Of a DNA stretch of 64,000 bases, positions 23,015 to 34,696 are shown one piece after another. The DNA lies in contig NC_081844.1 of assembly GCF_963259705.1 (NCBI RefSeq), positions 44,943,930-45,007,929 of the forward strand, in the 5' to 3' direction. The DNA comes from Myotis daubentonii. Taxonomy: Eukaryota > Chordata > Mammalia > Chiroptera > Vespertilionidae. Position numbers and translations under genes: made by a program. The notes beneath the pieces are model-generated. The model saw nothing but the letters and a program-made list of their open reading frames with translations. It was not told the DNA's origin and made no database searches. Every line of letters starts with the position of its first letter. The stretch's first letter is position 1.

Positions 23015-25106
23015 AATAATATAATGTATTATAATATAACTAATGGGAGCTTGAGCCTGCTATTTTCAATTAGACAGCCAGAAAAGACCTCTGTAAGGAT
23101 TTACCATCAAACAGAGATTTGAAAGACACAAGACAGCAAGCTCTGTGACTGTCTTGAGGAGGCATGGTCCAGGCCAAGAAAACAGCTAGAACAAATTCCA
23201 GAGATAGAAACATAGAAGTAACACATACCTTGAAGGCATCTTCCTCCCATTAACCCAGACCTCCGGCTTCATTCCTGCCTCATGGATTCTCTATTGCCCA
23301 CCTTTTTTTTTAAAATCCAGAAATCTGTCGGGCTTCTTCCACTCTTCCACATTTCATCAATTATAAACCCTGCTTTGTCTCTTCCTATCTTTCAAACTGG
23401 TTTCTATTGACTTTCACGCCCATTCCCTGAGTCCACATCATTAACCTTTTGCATTGGTTACCATCATAGTCTCTTGATAGTGTTCTCCAGCTGCGACCAG
23501 CACAGCTAGAGAGCGGACAAGTCCTGAGTAGGGGCTATGGGGGATTGAGAAAAAGAAAGAGACGGAGACAGTAAGGAAATCTGGGACCAGGTGGGACACT
23601 GTCCTCAGATGGTGAGACAGTGACCCATAGCTAGTTCAGCATGTTTGTTATGTACAGCATGATACCAGGAAGTTTTACCAGACTTTGAGACAAAGGAAAT
23701 TATGTGAAATCGTGCTTAAAGATCAAGCTGCAATTCTTCATTCTTGTGACCTCTCATAATCATCAGGCCTGACTGGACCCTGATCATTGCATCCGCCCCT
23801 GGTGCCTAGCTGAACTCAGATAATTACACCTACCCTTGGCGCCTGAGCTGAAGGTCAAGACTGACAACATCCCTGCCTTTGGCGAGGTATGTTTCCAGGA
23901 CATAGCTTTGCTGACGCTGCTGGACTCAGCCGATGATCCTTTGCTCAGGTGCTCCCTACATCTTGACATATCTCCAAGTTTACAATCTTGTCAACCTCTC
24001 TCTTAGGTATTTCTACATTATGTTACTATGAGGCTTCCAAATCTTAATGGCTTGTAACACAGGTTTGTTTCCTGCTTATATTTTCCTCCTTCATAGGCCA
24101 ACTTTGTCTTTGTTTTGTGTTTTCTTCATTTGGACCCAAGCAAAATGTGTATTTTATCAGGGACTGAGGAAAAAGGAGATAGTATAAGCACATGATGGCT
24201 TTCATAGCTTCTGCTTGGAAGCAACACATTTACTGCTCTTCCCAAGTACAGTGGTCAAGTTTTTGTCATTGTACAATCTACCAAGTCTGGTACCTTGGTA
24301 GAGTAGAGGGTCAACAAATATATTGAAAATAAAATTATCTACAAAGATTTGACCCCTGAACTTTATTCAGAATGTTTCTACATTACAAATCTAATCATTT
24401 AGTTTCCCACTACAAGGAACTTGCTTTTTCATTTATACCACTTCTCAACTCTCTCTCCACATGGTTCTCTTTTCAACAAATATTTATGTAGTGTCAAATT
24501 GTTCCTAGAAATAAAAATCAGTTTCAGGATGTTTATGATATTTTTATGTATTCTGTACCCATTCAACATTTAGCTATTAACATATTGGAGTGGGGGAGAA
24601 AGAATCGATTAAGCTTTTCCAAATAATTGGTTATGCTTAAGATAAGGTTAACTTGGTTTTTGCAGCCTAACATCAGTTAGATATGGAATTCAAATTAACT
24701 CATAAATATTAAAATAATAGGCTTAAGGAAGGAGTGTTATTTGATGCATAACCTATCTTTAAGTATTAAGCTAATGCAAAAATTGCAGCTAAAGTGTTGC
24801 TAGTCTGTGTAAATTGTTCTCCCAATGCAGCACCCATGAAACCTGTACAAGATAAGGGGTGCCCCAGAACATATTATTGCAGGGAAGTAGCTTATCCATT
24901 TCCACCTACCCTAGTGCTATTGATTACTATTTATTTCCTATATAAGGTACTACTTTTCTCAAGTATTAGTGTAGAATTTTCCAAAGTATCAGTCAAAGAA
25001 TGACAAAACATTAATTCTAGATGTTTTGTTCTGATTGCTTTAGTCTTTGACAGAAATATTTCATATCGTATTTACTGTGTTTTCTCTGTCACAATGCCAT
25101 TATATA
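23015..25106. other. Mostly unassigned; possible old LTR near 23490-23985
   Basis: The GC-richer block 23490-23985 ('gaccaggtgggacactgtc', 'gcctgagctgaaggtcaag') looks like a degraded interspersed element, possibly LTR-derived. I see no poly(A) signal or terminal structure to prove it. The rest is AT-rich with no gene. Confidence 0.35.
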
Positions 25107-25195
25107 GTAACTGCCCAGTATACTCTTTTATGGATTAAAAAAAAAAATGAATGAATGAATGAGTGAATTATTTACTTATCTGTTATGTAATTATT
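25107..25195 (+). repeat. Dispersed direct repeat, copy A
   Basis: The segment 'aactgcccagta' ... A-run ... 'gagtgaattatttacttatc' ... 'taattatttgcttaca' recurs at 26376-26452 in the same order. It includes a short (GAAT)n run at 25148-25166. Confidence 0.65.
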
Positions 25196-25248
25196 TGCTT
25201 ACATTTGCTTAAACATGCATATTTTAAAGTTTATGTAAGAATAGCTAA

Positions 25249-25252
<4 letters not shown>

Positions 25253-25285
<33 letters not shown>
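25253..25285. repeat. (TA)n microsatellite
   Basis: About 16 TA units. Confidence 0.97.
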
Positions 25286-25288
<3 letters not shown>

Positions 25289-26375
25289 ATAAAAGCTTTT
25301 CATTGTCTTAGCCTCAAGGTTTCCATTGTACTACTCTCAAATAAAGAATACACGATTGCATTTAGAAAGCTAATAATTTTGATTTGTTCATAACAGATGA
25401 CATCCTTTGAAAATTATTAAGGAAATTGTGAGAAGTATTTGCATTGCCAGGAATTTTATTTCAATCACTTTTTATTAATGAATGGGAAAGTATTTGGCTG
25501 GTTTCTATTTGCAGAAAGATGAACATTTCACTGTCCTGCATTTTGAGGCACTTTATCATTGCATACTAAGGTTTATGAAAAATCTGGTGTTATTTTTTCA
25601 TGCCATTTCTATTTGGGATTATAAGTGTGTCTTGTAATATAGTTTAAAATATGGTGCTCTTGGAATTCCCTTCACTGTTTATCTTGACTTCTGGTGATGA
25701 AGTTTCTATTGTGTTAGATCTGAGTCCCATCTGTTTTTAAATATCAGCTTATCAGCTAGTTATTCATTTAAATCCCACTGAATATTGCTGGAAGCTGACC
25801 AGTGTGTTCACAGCATGACACTGAAACAGATCAAAATGACACATGTTGCAATAACTCTAGGAACTAATGTCCACAGGCAACATCTATAATTGTTCTTCAC
25901 AGAAGCAGCATTTTCCATTCCTCTAGAGAAAATTCTTAACATATGCACTTTAATTGGATTTAAGAAATGATGTAATGCTGTATAAGACGGCAGTGCAGTT
26001 TGTAACACTGGGCCTCTACATTGCACATGCAGCTGTGTGGGCTAGTGTTTTCAATATAATGTGAACTGGTGTTTTATGAATGAGCCTTTGTCCATTATTG
26101 ACAAATAACATACAAATAAGAAATATACCAATTAAAACAAATCATGATAAATTAAAAATCTAAAATCCATCATTAAATAACAGAACCATTACAGTACAAT
26201 GTCTCCCTCAGAAATTAGTTCTTCAAACAATATGGTAATTATATATTTTAAAAACTAAGGAAACATCAAAAATTTGATTTCAGCATTTATATTTTTTGAC
26301 TTTCATATATGTTTTTCATATATTTTTTCACATATGAGAAAAATATGTATATATATATTTGCCTTTCAAATATTA

Positions 26376-26452
26376 ACTGTCCAGTAAGCCCTTTTAGAAA
26401 AAAAAAGAATGGGTGAATTATTTACTTACCTGTTAAGCAATTATTTGCTTAC
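26376..26452 (+). repeat. Dispersed direct repeat, copy B
   Basis: Matches 25107-25195: 'aactgtccagta', A-run, 'gggtgaattatttacttacc', 'caattatttgcttaca'. The copies are about 1.27 kb apart. It may be two relics of one old repeat or a segmental duplication. Confidence 0.65.
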
Positions 26453-26611
26453 ATATATTTACATATATTATAATTATTTGCATATATATATCTTACAAAT
26501 CATTCACTTTAATCAGTAAATCTGATTATCATGCTAAATGAAATTTTAGACATGACATACTTACTGTAACTATTTTTAAAAAGAGATTATGTATTTCTAA
26601 ACTCTCTAAGG

Positions 26612-26834
26612 CAGTGGTTCTCAACCTGTGGGTCGCGACCCCTTTGGGGGTTGAACGATCCTTTCACAGGGGTCACCTAAGACCATCGGAAAACACATAT
26701 ATAATTACATATTGTTTTTGTGTTTAATCACCATGCTTTAATTATGTTCAATTTGTAACAATGAAATTGGGGGTCACCACAACATGAGGAACTGTATTAA
26801 AGGGTCGCGGCATTAGGAAGGTTGAGAACCACTG
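26612..26834. mobile_element. SPIN-type hAT MITE, copy 2
   Basis: Inverted termini CAGTGGTTCTCAACC and GGTTGAGAACCACTG are intact. The flanking 8-base duplication ctctaagg is perfect (26604-26611 and 26835-26842) and fits the hAT preference for nTCTAGAn-like targets. At 223 bases it is non-autonomous. The centre ('attgtttttgtgtttaatca') is the part missing from copies 1 and 3. Confidence 0.97.
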
Positions 26835-27068
26835 CTCTAAGGCATTACAAAAAATACTTGCAAATTAGTGAATTACATATTCTTTCTCCATTCCCTCTCC
26901 CTGAGCTTATACGTTGCATATCTGCCCTTAAACTACATATTTAGTTTCTGTAATCTATATTACCTTATGTTTATATGTTTACTTCATTTTAAGCCTGGCA
27001 AGAATTAAGTTTGGATAATTATTTTTGTTTTGCTTTGTTATTTATTTTTTCCAAGTTTATTGAAGTAC

Positions 27069-27450
27069 CAGAGGCCCAATGCACAAAATTTGTGCATGGG
27101 TGGGGTCCCTAGGCCTGGCCAGAGATCAGGGCCAATCATGTTCCCCGCCTCCCAGCCTCCCTGCCTCTCTGCTTCCTCCTTCCCTTGCCACCCGCCTGCC
27201 ACCACCTGCCCCTGGGTCCTCATTTCATCCCAGGGCCCAGCCTGATAGGACAATCTGGATCTGCCAGCCAGGGGGAGGGACTGGGAGGTTGGCAGGAAGG
27301 CCTGGGTCAGGCAATCAGAGCCTGCGAATGGGGGCAGCTTGTGTGTTGAGTGTCTGCCCCCTGCTGGTCAGTGTGCATCATAGTGACTTATCATTCTGGT
27401 CATTCCGTCATAAAGGTCGCTTAGACTTTATATATCTATATATATATAGA
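27069..27450 (-). mobile_element. HeliBat-type Helitron
   Basis: The plus strand opens 'cagaggcccaatgcac' with the hairpin 'gcacaaaatttgtgca' (reversed 3' end, CTAG degraded to CCAG). It ends with reversed HeliBat 5' sequence '...tctatatatatataga'. 382 bases, GC-rich, no helicase frame. The frames inside it are not genes. Confidence 0.85.
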
Positions 27451-28217
27451 TTGCAAATTTATTGGCAATTGTTGATGATTTATCTGCTGACAGTGCTTGC
27501 AAATTAATTTATGTGAGTCATTATGGAATGAAATAATTTGACCCCTGTAAGGAACTTGTAAGCATTAGTCAATGGGTGGAGACATTTAGGGACAGAGTCT
27601 CCAAACTCATTTCATGTTAATTTATAAAGCTGACCAAGAAAGCTTTAGTCATAGTAGAATGACTTTTAAAGCAAGTAATAATTTTTGTTCTCATTCACCA
27701 CTTGAGATGGTTTTCAATCTTTAAAAGCATAGAAGTATAGCATGGAAACTACAGGAAACTATCCATCTGAAATTTACCACACAAACAGAATTTTTCTGAG
27801 CTTTAAGTGTCTTGAGTCAAAAAAATTCAGAACTCAGGATCTCAACCCTGCTTGGCTCCTTTCTATCTAATACTTTCTCTACCTGCCCATACCCCTGGAC
27901 AAAGGTGCACACCTAAAATTTAACCTTGCACACCAAACAGAAAATTGGCTTCACCTTTTGATTTCCTCTCCTAAACCCTACCTTCCTCTTGTTTCTAGTA
28001 TGGGCTCTTCAATGTGGCAAGCAGGGAACAACTTATCATATAAATTCATATGGCATGCAAGCTTCATTTCAGACCATTCTAGAATACCCATTATCATAGC
28101 ACCTACCCATCAGATGACTTTATTCACTAACAAAAAAAGGGGGCGGGTGAGATTTATAGTGCCTTGAATCCATGCTGTTTCATACTTTCATTACTTTGCA
28201 AACATTGTCATTTTATA
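27451..28217. other. Unique sequence
   Basis: No supported gene or repeat. Confidence 0.45.
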
Positions 28218-28534
28218 CTAGTGATCCAGCTCGTGAAATTGCGCGAGACCCAGACCCACAGGAAATTGTGCGAGGCCTAGGACCCCAGGCCCCGCCACAC
28301 TACGGGATTCCCCCTGAATCCCACTGGTGCCATGGGACTCCCCAAGTCCTGCTGGTGCCACGGAACTCCCCCAAGTCTTGCTGCACTGCAAGACCCAGAG
28401 TCAAGTCCCACCATGCCACGGGACCCAGAGTCAAGTGCCTGCCCACCCGCACGCGCCTTGCCGTGCATGCAGCCTCCTGGTGACCGGTATTTGGTCATTA
28501 CAGCATTAGGGGCACTAGGTTTTTATAATATAGA
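28218..28534 (-). mobile_element. Helitron of a variant subfamily
   Basis: The plus strand opens CTAGTGATCCAGCTCGTGAAA with the stem 'ctcgtgaaattgcgcgag', so the 3' hairpin differs from the gtgcac type. The other end 'ttttataatataga' is a reversed Helitron 5' end. Inside, 'acccagagtcaagt' recurs and 'ccccaagtc' units give a low-copy tandem. 317 bases, non-autonomous. Confidence 0.75.
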
Positions 28535-29094
28535 TCATTTTTATCAAAGTCATGCCTTTTGTCATATAATTGCTCCATGGAAAGGTAAAAGTGTTTCTGG
28601 AGAAAAGATCAACAGTGATAGGTAATGTAGCATCCTGGCTGCAACTCAATGCCAAATGTGTTTGTGAAACCTGGGGGAAAATATGTTGCTTTAATACATT
28701 ATTTTTTCCTGTCTTTGAGGTTCTAGGCTTGATTTATCCCATTGGAAGTGTAAGGGTCTAAATGAGAATGACTTTACTAGAAGTGGGAGCATAATCACTT
28801 CCCTCTTTAAGCAGGGGACTTGATTCCAGGAACAAGACACACATTAAGAGTGAGACACAGGAAAATTTTCATATCATTCTATAACCTCCATAAAACAACT
28901 TGGGAAGAAAGAAGATGTTCTCTGAGAAAAGAGGGAGAAAGTGAATAGGATTTCGGTGTCTGATCACTACAGACAGGATAGGGCTACACATTGAACTTGG
29001 AAAGAAAATGTGTAAGTTTCAGGGGTGGGGCAGTGCTGTAATGATAACTGCTCTTTCAGCCTGTAGGTGCTTTCTTGTTCAGACAAGAGAAGTA
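28535..29094. other. Unique sequence
   Basis: No supported gene. Confidence 0.45.
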
Positions 29095-29672
29095 TCCTAT
29101 CTAATAATAGACAAACATAGTAATTAACCATACCTCCGCTACGCTTCCCATTGGCTAATCAGCACGATATCCAAATTAACTGCCAACCAAGATGACGGCC
29201 ACGCAGCTGAAGCAAACATGAGGCTTCCTTGCTCCAGTGATGGAGGAAGCCAAGGTTCCCCGCCTGCCGCGGCCCGGCTCAGAGCTGCACTCTAAGCAAC
29301 AATGTTGCAATTATAGAAGCTAAACAAGTGCCACATACCTGCTTTCAGCCAGCTGACCTCAAGGCTGGAGCCGCAACAAAGTTTCAATTACAGAAGGTAA
29401 ATAAATCCCAGAATAAAAAGAAAAAGAAAAAAAGGAGAGACTGGGAGCTTCAGTTGCAGGCTTGGCCTGCCTGAAAACAGCCCTCAGCCCCTCATCCAGG
29501 CTGGCCAGGCACCCCAGTGGGGACCCCCACCCTGAAGGGGGTGCGGGCAGCCTGAAAACAGCCATCATCCCCTCATCCAGGCTGGCCAGGCACCCCAATG
29601 GGGACCCCCACCCTTATCCGGGACACCATTCAGGGCAAACCAGCTGACCCCCATCCGTGTACCAGGCCTCTA
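29095..29672 (+). mobile_element. Composite Helitron, 5' module
   Basis: Begins TCCTATCTAATAATAGAC after an A. It contains an inverted CCAAT box (attgg at 29150), a YY1-like 'aagatgacgg' (29189) and two copies of an 81-base unit starting at 29470 and 29551. It ends in the degraded 3' terminus 'taccaggcctcta', which abuts the next Helitron start. It is collinear with 43257-43900, including the junction. Confidence 0.85.
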
Positions 29673-30132
29673 TCCTATATAGTAAAAGGGTAATACGCAA
29701 ACTGACCCTAACAGCAGAAAGACTGGGAATGACTGGTCGCTATGACACACACTGACCACCAGGGGGCAGACGCTCAATGCAGGAGCTGCCCTCTGGTGGT
29801 CAGTGAGCTCCCACAGGGAGGAGCTCTGCTCAGCCACAAGCCAGGCTGATGACTGCCAGTACAGCAGTGGTGGTGGGAGCCTCTCCTGCCTCCTCAGCAG
29901 TGCTAAGGATGTCTGCCTGCAGCTTAGGCCTGCTCCCTGCTGGCAAGTGGACATGCCCTGAGGGCTGCAGAGGGATGTGTGATTGCCAGCTTAGGCCCAA
30001 TCCCCTGGGAAGCAGGCCTCAGCCAACAGATGGTCATCCCCCGAGGGGTCCCAGACTGTGAGAGGGCACAGGCTGGGCTGAGGGACCTCCCTCCCCCCCG
30101 AGCGCACAAATTTTTGTGCACCGAGTCTCTAG
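29673..30132 (+). mobile_element. Composite Helitron, 3' module (HeliBatN-like)
   Basis: Begins TCCTATATAGTAAAAGGG directly after the previous module. It contains the common HeliBat core 'tgaccaccagggggcagacg' and ends with the hairpin 'gcacaaatttttgtgc' and CTAG at 30129-30132, followed by T. The outer site is a|t, so both modules may move as one unit. No coding capacity. Confidence 0.9.
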
Positions 30133-31337
30133 TTTTGTATAATAATACATGCAACAGTAACTGGAAATATCGCTTTTCTTATGCTAACCCAGAATGTAAG
30201 CAGCTGGCCCTCTCTTATTTGCCCAACTGGATATAATCTTAACTTTTAACCAGAAGGATGAAACTCAGGCACATAGCATTCATCAGTCTTTCAGAACAAA
30301 TGGTTGGAGGCCAGTTACCATCTTGTAATTTAAATGTAGTGTTGGCACCTAAATCAGTCAGTTTTACATACGAGGCCTGGAGTTTTTAACTTAAGAGGAC
30401 AGTTTGGTGCAAGAAGAAAGAAAACTTTGTTTTAAAGCTGCATTGGCTTGGGGGACCCAGACACTGAATGTGATTTTTCTCCTGGGAGGCCCTTATCAAG
30501 ATGCAGAAACTGCTTTTTTTTGGGGGGGGGGGGTGTCAAATCTCTTTTTTTCTTCCAGCCAATGAGTAATCACAAGCATTATTACAATTAGTAGGAAAGT
30601 ACTTGCCCTCGATTGGACAATACATGAAAAGCAAGAGAGTCTAAAGATACATTGAAGTTTAAACAGAACGATCTCTTTACTTAAAATGTACATAGTTCAG
30701 TTAAGACTTCTTCAGATAAATCAGAATATCATGTTTTACAAATAATTCTCATAACTAAATTTACTTACTGAAGGAATTCAGCTTTTCAAGAACACTATTA
30801 AATTAAAGAACATACAGCAGCACAGAATATATGTATAAATGGGATGTCGCTTAGTTCTTTTATAAGAGCAGTTAAGCACGTAGCTCCTCATGCTTGTTCA
30901 ACCTCTTTTTTGACTTCTAGTTCCTCTTGCAGTGCCAGATGCTTGGCATGCATACTAAGTGTGGCCTTTTGCCCAAGCATGCTCTCTGGGAAAGAGCATC
31001 TTGTGGAAGCTCTACTTCCTTGACCAGTTGTTTATATTTCCTTTTTAAATGTGCTTATTTATTTATTTATTTGAGGGCCAAATTGTATTTACTCCGTATT
31101 TGTCCTTGATGAAGCTAGAGCAGGAGGGAACAGAGAGGGCAGGATACCCTAACACAGTCCAAGAACTAAGGAAGCAAAAAAAGAAACTTTGAGATTACCA
31201 GCAACAGAGGTGATGTATTACCTCACATTAGAATCAACTTTTTCAAGTTCCCAAGGTGATTCTGATGAAAGGCCAATACCCAGAATCACCGCACTCATGT
31301 CCATATGGTAAAGCTAGAATGGGCCAATAGGGGTGAA
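30133..31337. other. Unique sequence
   Basis: No supported gene. Contains a G-run at 30531-30541 and (TTTA)n near 31055-31072. The part at 31225-31275 ('cattagaatcaac', 'caaggtgattctgatg') resembles an old MER5-like hAT relic, weakly. Confidence 0.4.
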
Positions 31338-31400
31338 AAGGGGACATATGTAATACTTTCAACAATAAAGATTTTTTTAAATGCAAAAAAAATGCCAAAA
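31338..31400 (+). mobile_element. L1 3' tip
   Basis: The sequence 'ggacatatgtaatactttca' followed by 'acaataaagat' and A-rich runs is the last part of a bat L1 3'UTR. It is the mirror of the tip at 46437. Confidence 0.65.
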
Positions 31401-32531
31401 AAAAAAACGGTCAAATGGATTTTATTGAAAAAGAATAAATGTGAGAAACAAAAAGGAGTTAAATTTTTATTATATTTGTGTTTTCATCGAGAGTCAAGCG
31501 AACATGGAAGAGTAGATTTTTTGTTGTGTTGGTCTGCCTGGAATGCATTCTCCCTTCTTATAACAGCATTGCAATTTATGCTTTGGAGAAACATTTCTCC
31601 CCTAATCAGACTATGATACGGTTCAATTATAAAAGATGGCATTCCCTCAGGGCAGACACCTGTTTAGAAAGAGTTCAGTAAGGGACTCTTTAACTTTTAG
31701 AACTTCTTGGCTAAATGACAGGAAAAAGGAACCCATTTGGAGCTAATTAATTTAACAGTGGCAGCCTGAAGAGTCTGTCCCTGAGCCTTGTCTGGGGATG
31801 GAGTTCCTGTGTTTGCATGTGCTGTTCAAGGAATGTCAATCATCTTTCCTTGCACACACGTATGCAGTATATAGAAGTTATGAAATAACAGTATTAGCAT
31901 TTTTATTTTGGGATATAATTTGAATATATTAAATTCATCTATTTTAAATGTATACTTTGATGATAGTGGGAGCTTACTCCATAGGAATGAGCAGAGCAAA
32001 CATCTGCCCTGAAGTTCTGGTCACCAGGAGTGTCCTCATGTAGAGAGGCAGGCGGTCAAGCCGGGTGGCTGTAGTGACAGCACAGGGAGGGAGAGTGGAA
32101 GTCCAGCAGGGCTACATGCGTGACCCTTGGGAGGCCAAGCTCCAGTGCTGGGTAGTCGGAGCTCTTATTTCTTATAGCCCATAAAGAGGTGAAGGTCACA
32201 CTCACATCAGTGTCCAGATGGAGTCCTTATCCAAGTGTATAGACACGGTTTGGGCCTTCCGGGCCCCTCCCAAGGGTGTTCCTGTTACACCCCATCACCT
32301 CCATCTTGACATAGCACTTGACATAACTGTCATGGCTGACGGTGATTCCATGTTGGGTTGTCAAAGGTGTCCAAAAACTCCGCTCTGCTCTTGCTCTAAT
32401 ATAATAATCTTAGGTTCTTTAATTAATGCATTTTAATCATGACAACCTAAAGTTACCTGGTTAAAAAACACTAAGGTACTACCTCTAGTTAAACCCACAG
32501 AAGGAGGAGCTCAGTGTACGGCTAAATATTG
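31401..32531. other. Unique sequence
   Basis: No supported gene; frames to 103 codons lack recognisable domains. Confidence 0.45.
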
Positions 32532-32539
32532 GTCTATTC

Positions 32540-32921
32540 CAGTGGTCGGCACACTCATTAGTCAACAGAGCCAAATATCAACAGTACAACGACTGAAATT
32601 TCTTTTGAGAGCCAAATTTTGTAAACTTAAATTATATAGGTAGGTACATTGTTATTAACTTAATTAGGGTACTCCTAAACTGGCCTTTGCTAAAAACGTC
32701 CTCAATCTGAGGGGTCGACCTCAGCGAACGTACCCCCACTTTTTCTAACGCCACTTCTTCAAAATAGACTCGCCCAGGCTGAAAACTGACTTCTGCGCAT
32801 GGGCCATGAAGTTTCAATCACACTGTACGTGTGTGCCTGCACGTGGTATTTTGTGGAAGAGCCACACTCAAGGGGCCAAAGAGCCGCATGTGGCTCGCAA
32901 GCCGTGGTTTGCCGACCACTG
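32540..32921. mobile_element. Non-autonomous hAT element, CAGTGGTCGGC family
   Basis: Termini CAGTGGTCGGCACACTC and 'ggtttgccgaccactg' are inverted repeats that extend into 'gagccaaatatc' and 'aagagccgcatgtggctc'. Flanks gtctattc (32532-32539) and gtctatcc (32922-32929) are an 8-base duplication with one mismatch, again TCTA-centred as in hAT targets. 382 bases, no transposase. Confidence 0.92.
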
Positions 32922-32929
32922 GTCTATCC

Positions 32930-33450
32930 TGTTAACCTAAAAGGATTTACCTGAAACAGCACCACATCTACAAGGTGATTTGGGAGTGGGTGGGAAAAAG
33001 GTCCCTAAAACATTTTCTCATCTCTACTCTATATCCCCAACCCTCATGGAATCTAAAAGGTCTGTAGCATTTATGAAGGAAATATTTGCTTTGATGCAGG
33101 TCTGTTGCTTCAAAATGGTACATAAAATTTCAGTCGGTTGATACTTTTCATATAAAAGTGTTTCCCTTGGAGAATCCTTTCCACTTAATAGAGCAAGAAT
33201 CTGTAGAAAAGCATTCAGCTGTAGTTAGTGTTCAGTGTAACAGTTAGTGCTGATCTAGAAGAGTTGTCCAGGAGACAATGAATTGCGATTTGCTCTCAAA
33301 CTAGGATATCGTGTCTCAGCAGATACAGAAATAGGAAAGTATTTCCTCACAGGAGTTATACAGATGTATATATAAGAAGTACATTCACGATCAAAGCCTC
33401 TTTGGCATGTAATGGAAAGAAAAAAACATGTTTTCTTCTTATCCATATAA
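32930..33450. other. Unique sequence
   Basis: No supported gene. Confidence 0.45.
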
Positions 33451-33459
33451 AAATATTAG

Positions 33460-33650
33460 CCTGGACAGTGTGGTTCAGTGGCTGAGCATCGACTTATGAA
33501 CCAGGAGGTCATGGTTGGATTCCGAGTCAGGGCACATGCCTGGGTTGTGGGCTCTATCCCCACTGCAGACTAAGGAGGAGTCAGCCAATCTGTCATCATT
33601 GATGTTTCTATCTCTCCCTCTCCCTTCCTCTCTGAAATAAATAAAAATAT
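33460..33650 (+). mobile_element. Ves-type SINE
   Basis: Head 'gtgtggttcagtggctgagc', B-box-like 'ggttggattccg', 'gatgtttctatctctccctc' and the tail 'aaataaataaaaatatatta'. Short flanking duplication aaatattag (33451) against aatatattag (about 33653). Confidence 0.88.
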
Positions 33651-33664
33651 ATTAAATATATTAG

Positions 33665-34334
33665 TTTGTAGAAAAATTTCAGAATATGCTAAAACTTTAC
33701 TGAACTGTGCAAATTTCCCCCCAAATATTATAATCTTGAAAGGAAAAAAAAGCTTTCTTTGGAGTTCTGTCTTAGAACACTGGTGCATAGTAAAATAATA
33801 TTAACCATCCAAAAGTTTCAAAAATGTGAAATTTGTTTCACACTATATTAAATCTCAGCATTCATATTAAAGGTGCATCTTCATAGATAACCACAAGTGG
33901 GTAAGTGCAGCTCTATCAACATGTTCATTATTTCCAAAGAAGCAACACAGAGCAGGGGGTAGGGTGAAGTCCTCAAGCAGTAATGAATTTTGCCAAATGT
34001 TTTGCAAGTTACTGATCAAATAAAATAATATTAGCTTAAAACCAATTCGAGTATAAAATTAAATATTTGAAATGGTTGAAGAATATATAGAAATCATAAT
34101 AAAAGAATAAAATAGTGTGAAAAATAGAAAGTATCATCAATGTAATGACAGGATAATATTATATATCATGTTCTAAGAAAATATAAACATTAAATAACCT
34201 ACTATTAGCTGTTTCTAATTAGAGTCAATGACATATGGGAAAATGGAGGCAAAGGCATACTGCAATGAGGTGCTTTGTTGTTAACATTAAAACCATGTTA
34301 AATACTTTACATATTTGACCAGAACAGATGAATG

Positions 34335-34401
<67 letters not shown>

Positions 34402-34447
34402 GTTAATAATGCAACCAATAGCCATTTAGAATAAACATGGGCATATA
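33665..34447. other. Unique AT-rich sequence with (TA)n
   Basis: No gene. A (TA)n tract of about 60 bases lies at 34337-34396. Confidence 0.6.
34337..34396. repeat. (TA)n microsatellite
   Basis: About 30 uninterrupted TA units, likely polymorphic. Confidence 0.98.
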
Positions 34448-34455
34448 GTTTATAA

Positions 34456-34688
34456 CAGTGATGGCGAACCTATGACACGTGTGTCAGAGGTGACACGCAA
34501 ACTCATTTTTTTGGTTGATTTTTCTTTGTTAAATGGCATTTAAATATATAAAATAAATATCAAAAATATAAATCTTTGTTTTACTATGGTTGCAAATATC
34601 AAAAAAAATTCTATGTGACACGGCACTAGAGTTAAGTTAGGGTTTTCAAAATGCTGACACGCCGAGCTCAAAAGGTTCGCCATCACTG
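34456..34688. mobile_element. Non-autonomous hAT element, CAGTGATGGCG family
   Basis: Termini CAGTGATGGCGAACC and GGTTCGCCATCACTG are perfect 15-base inverted repeats. The 8-base duplication gtttataa is perfect (34448-34455 and 34689-34696). 233 bases with no frame. Subterminal 'tgacacgtgtgtcag' is itself palindromic, a likely transposase-binding feature. A hAT by structure; the family name is not certain. Confidence 0.95.
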
Positions 34689-34696
34689 GTTTATAA

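Noticed and set aside
23490..23985. Definite solo LTR
   Set aside because: GC-richer and repeat-like, but no TG/CA ends, poly(A) signal or duplication was found.
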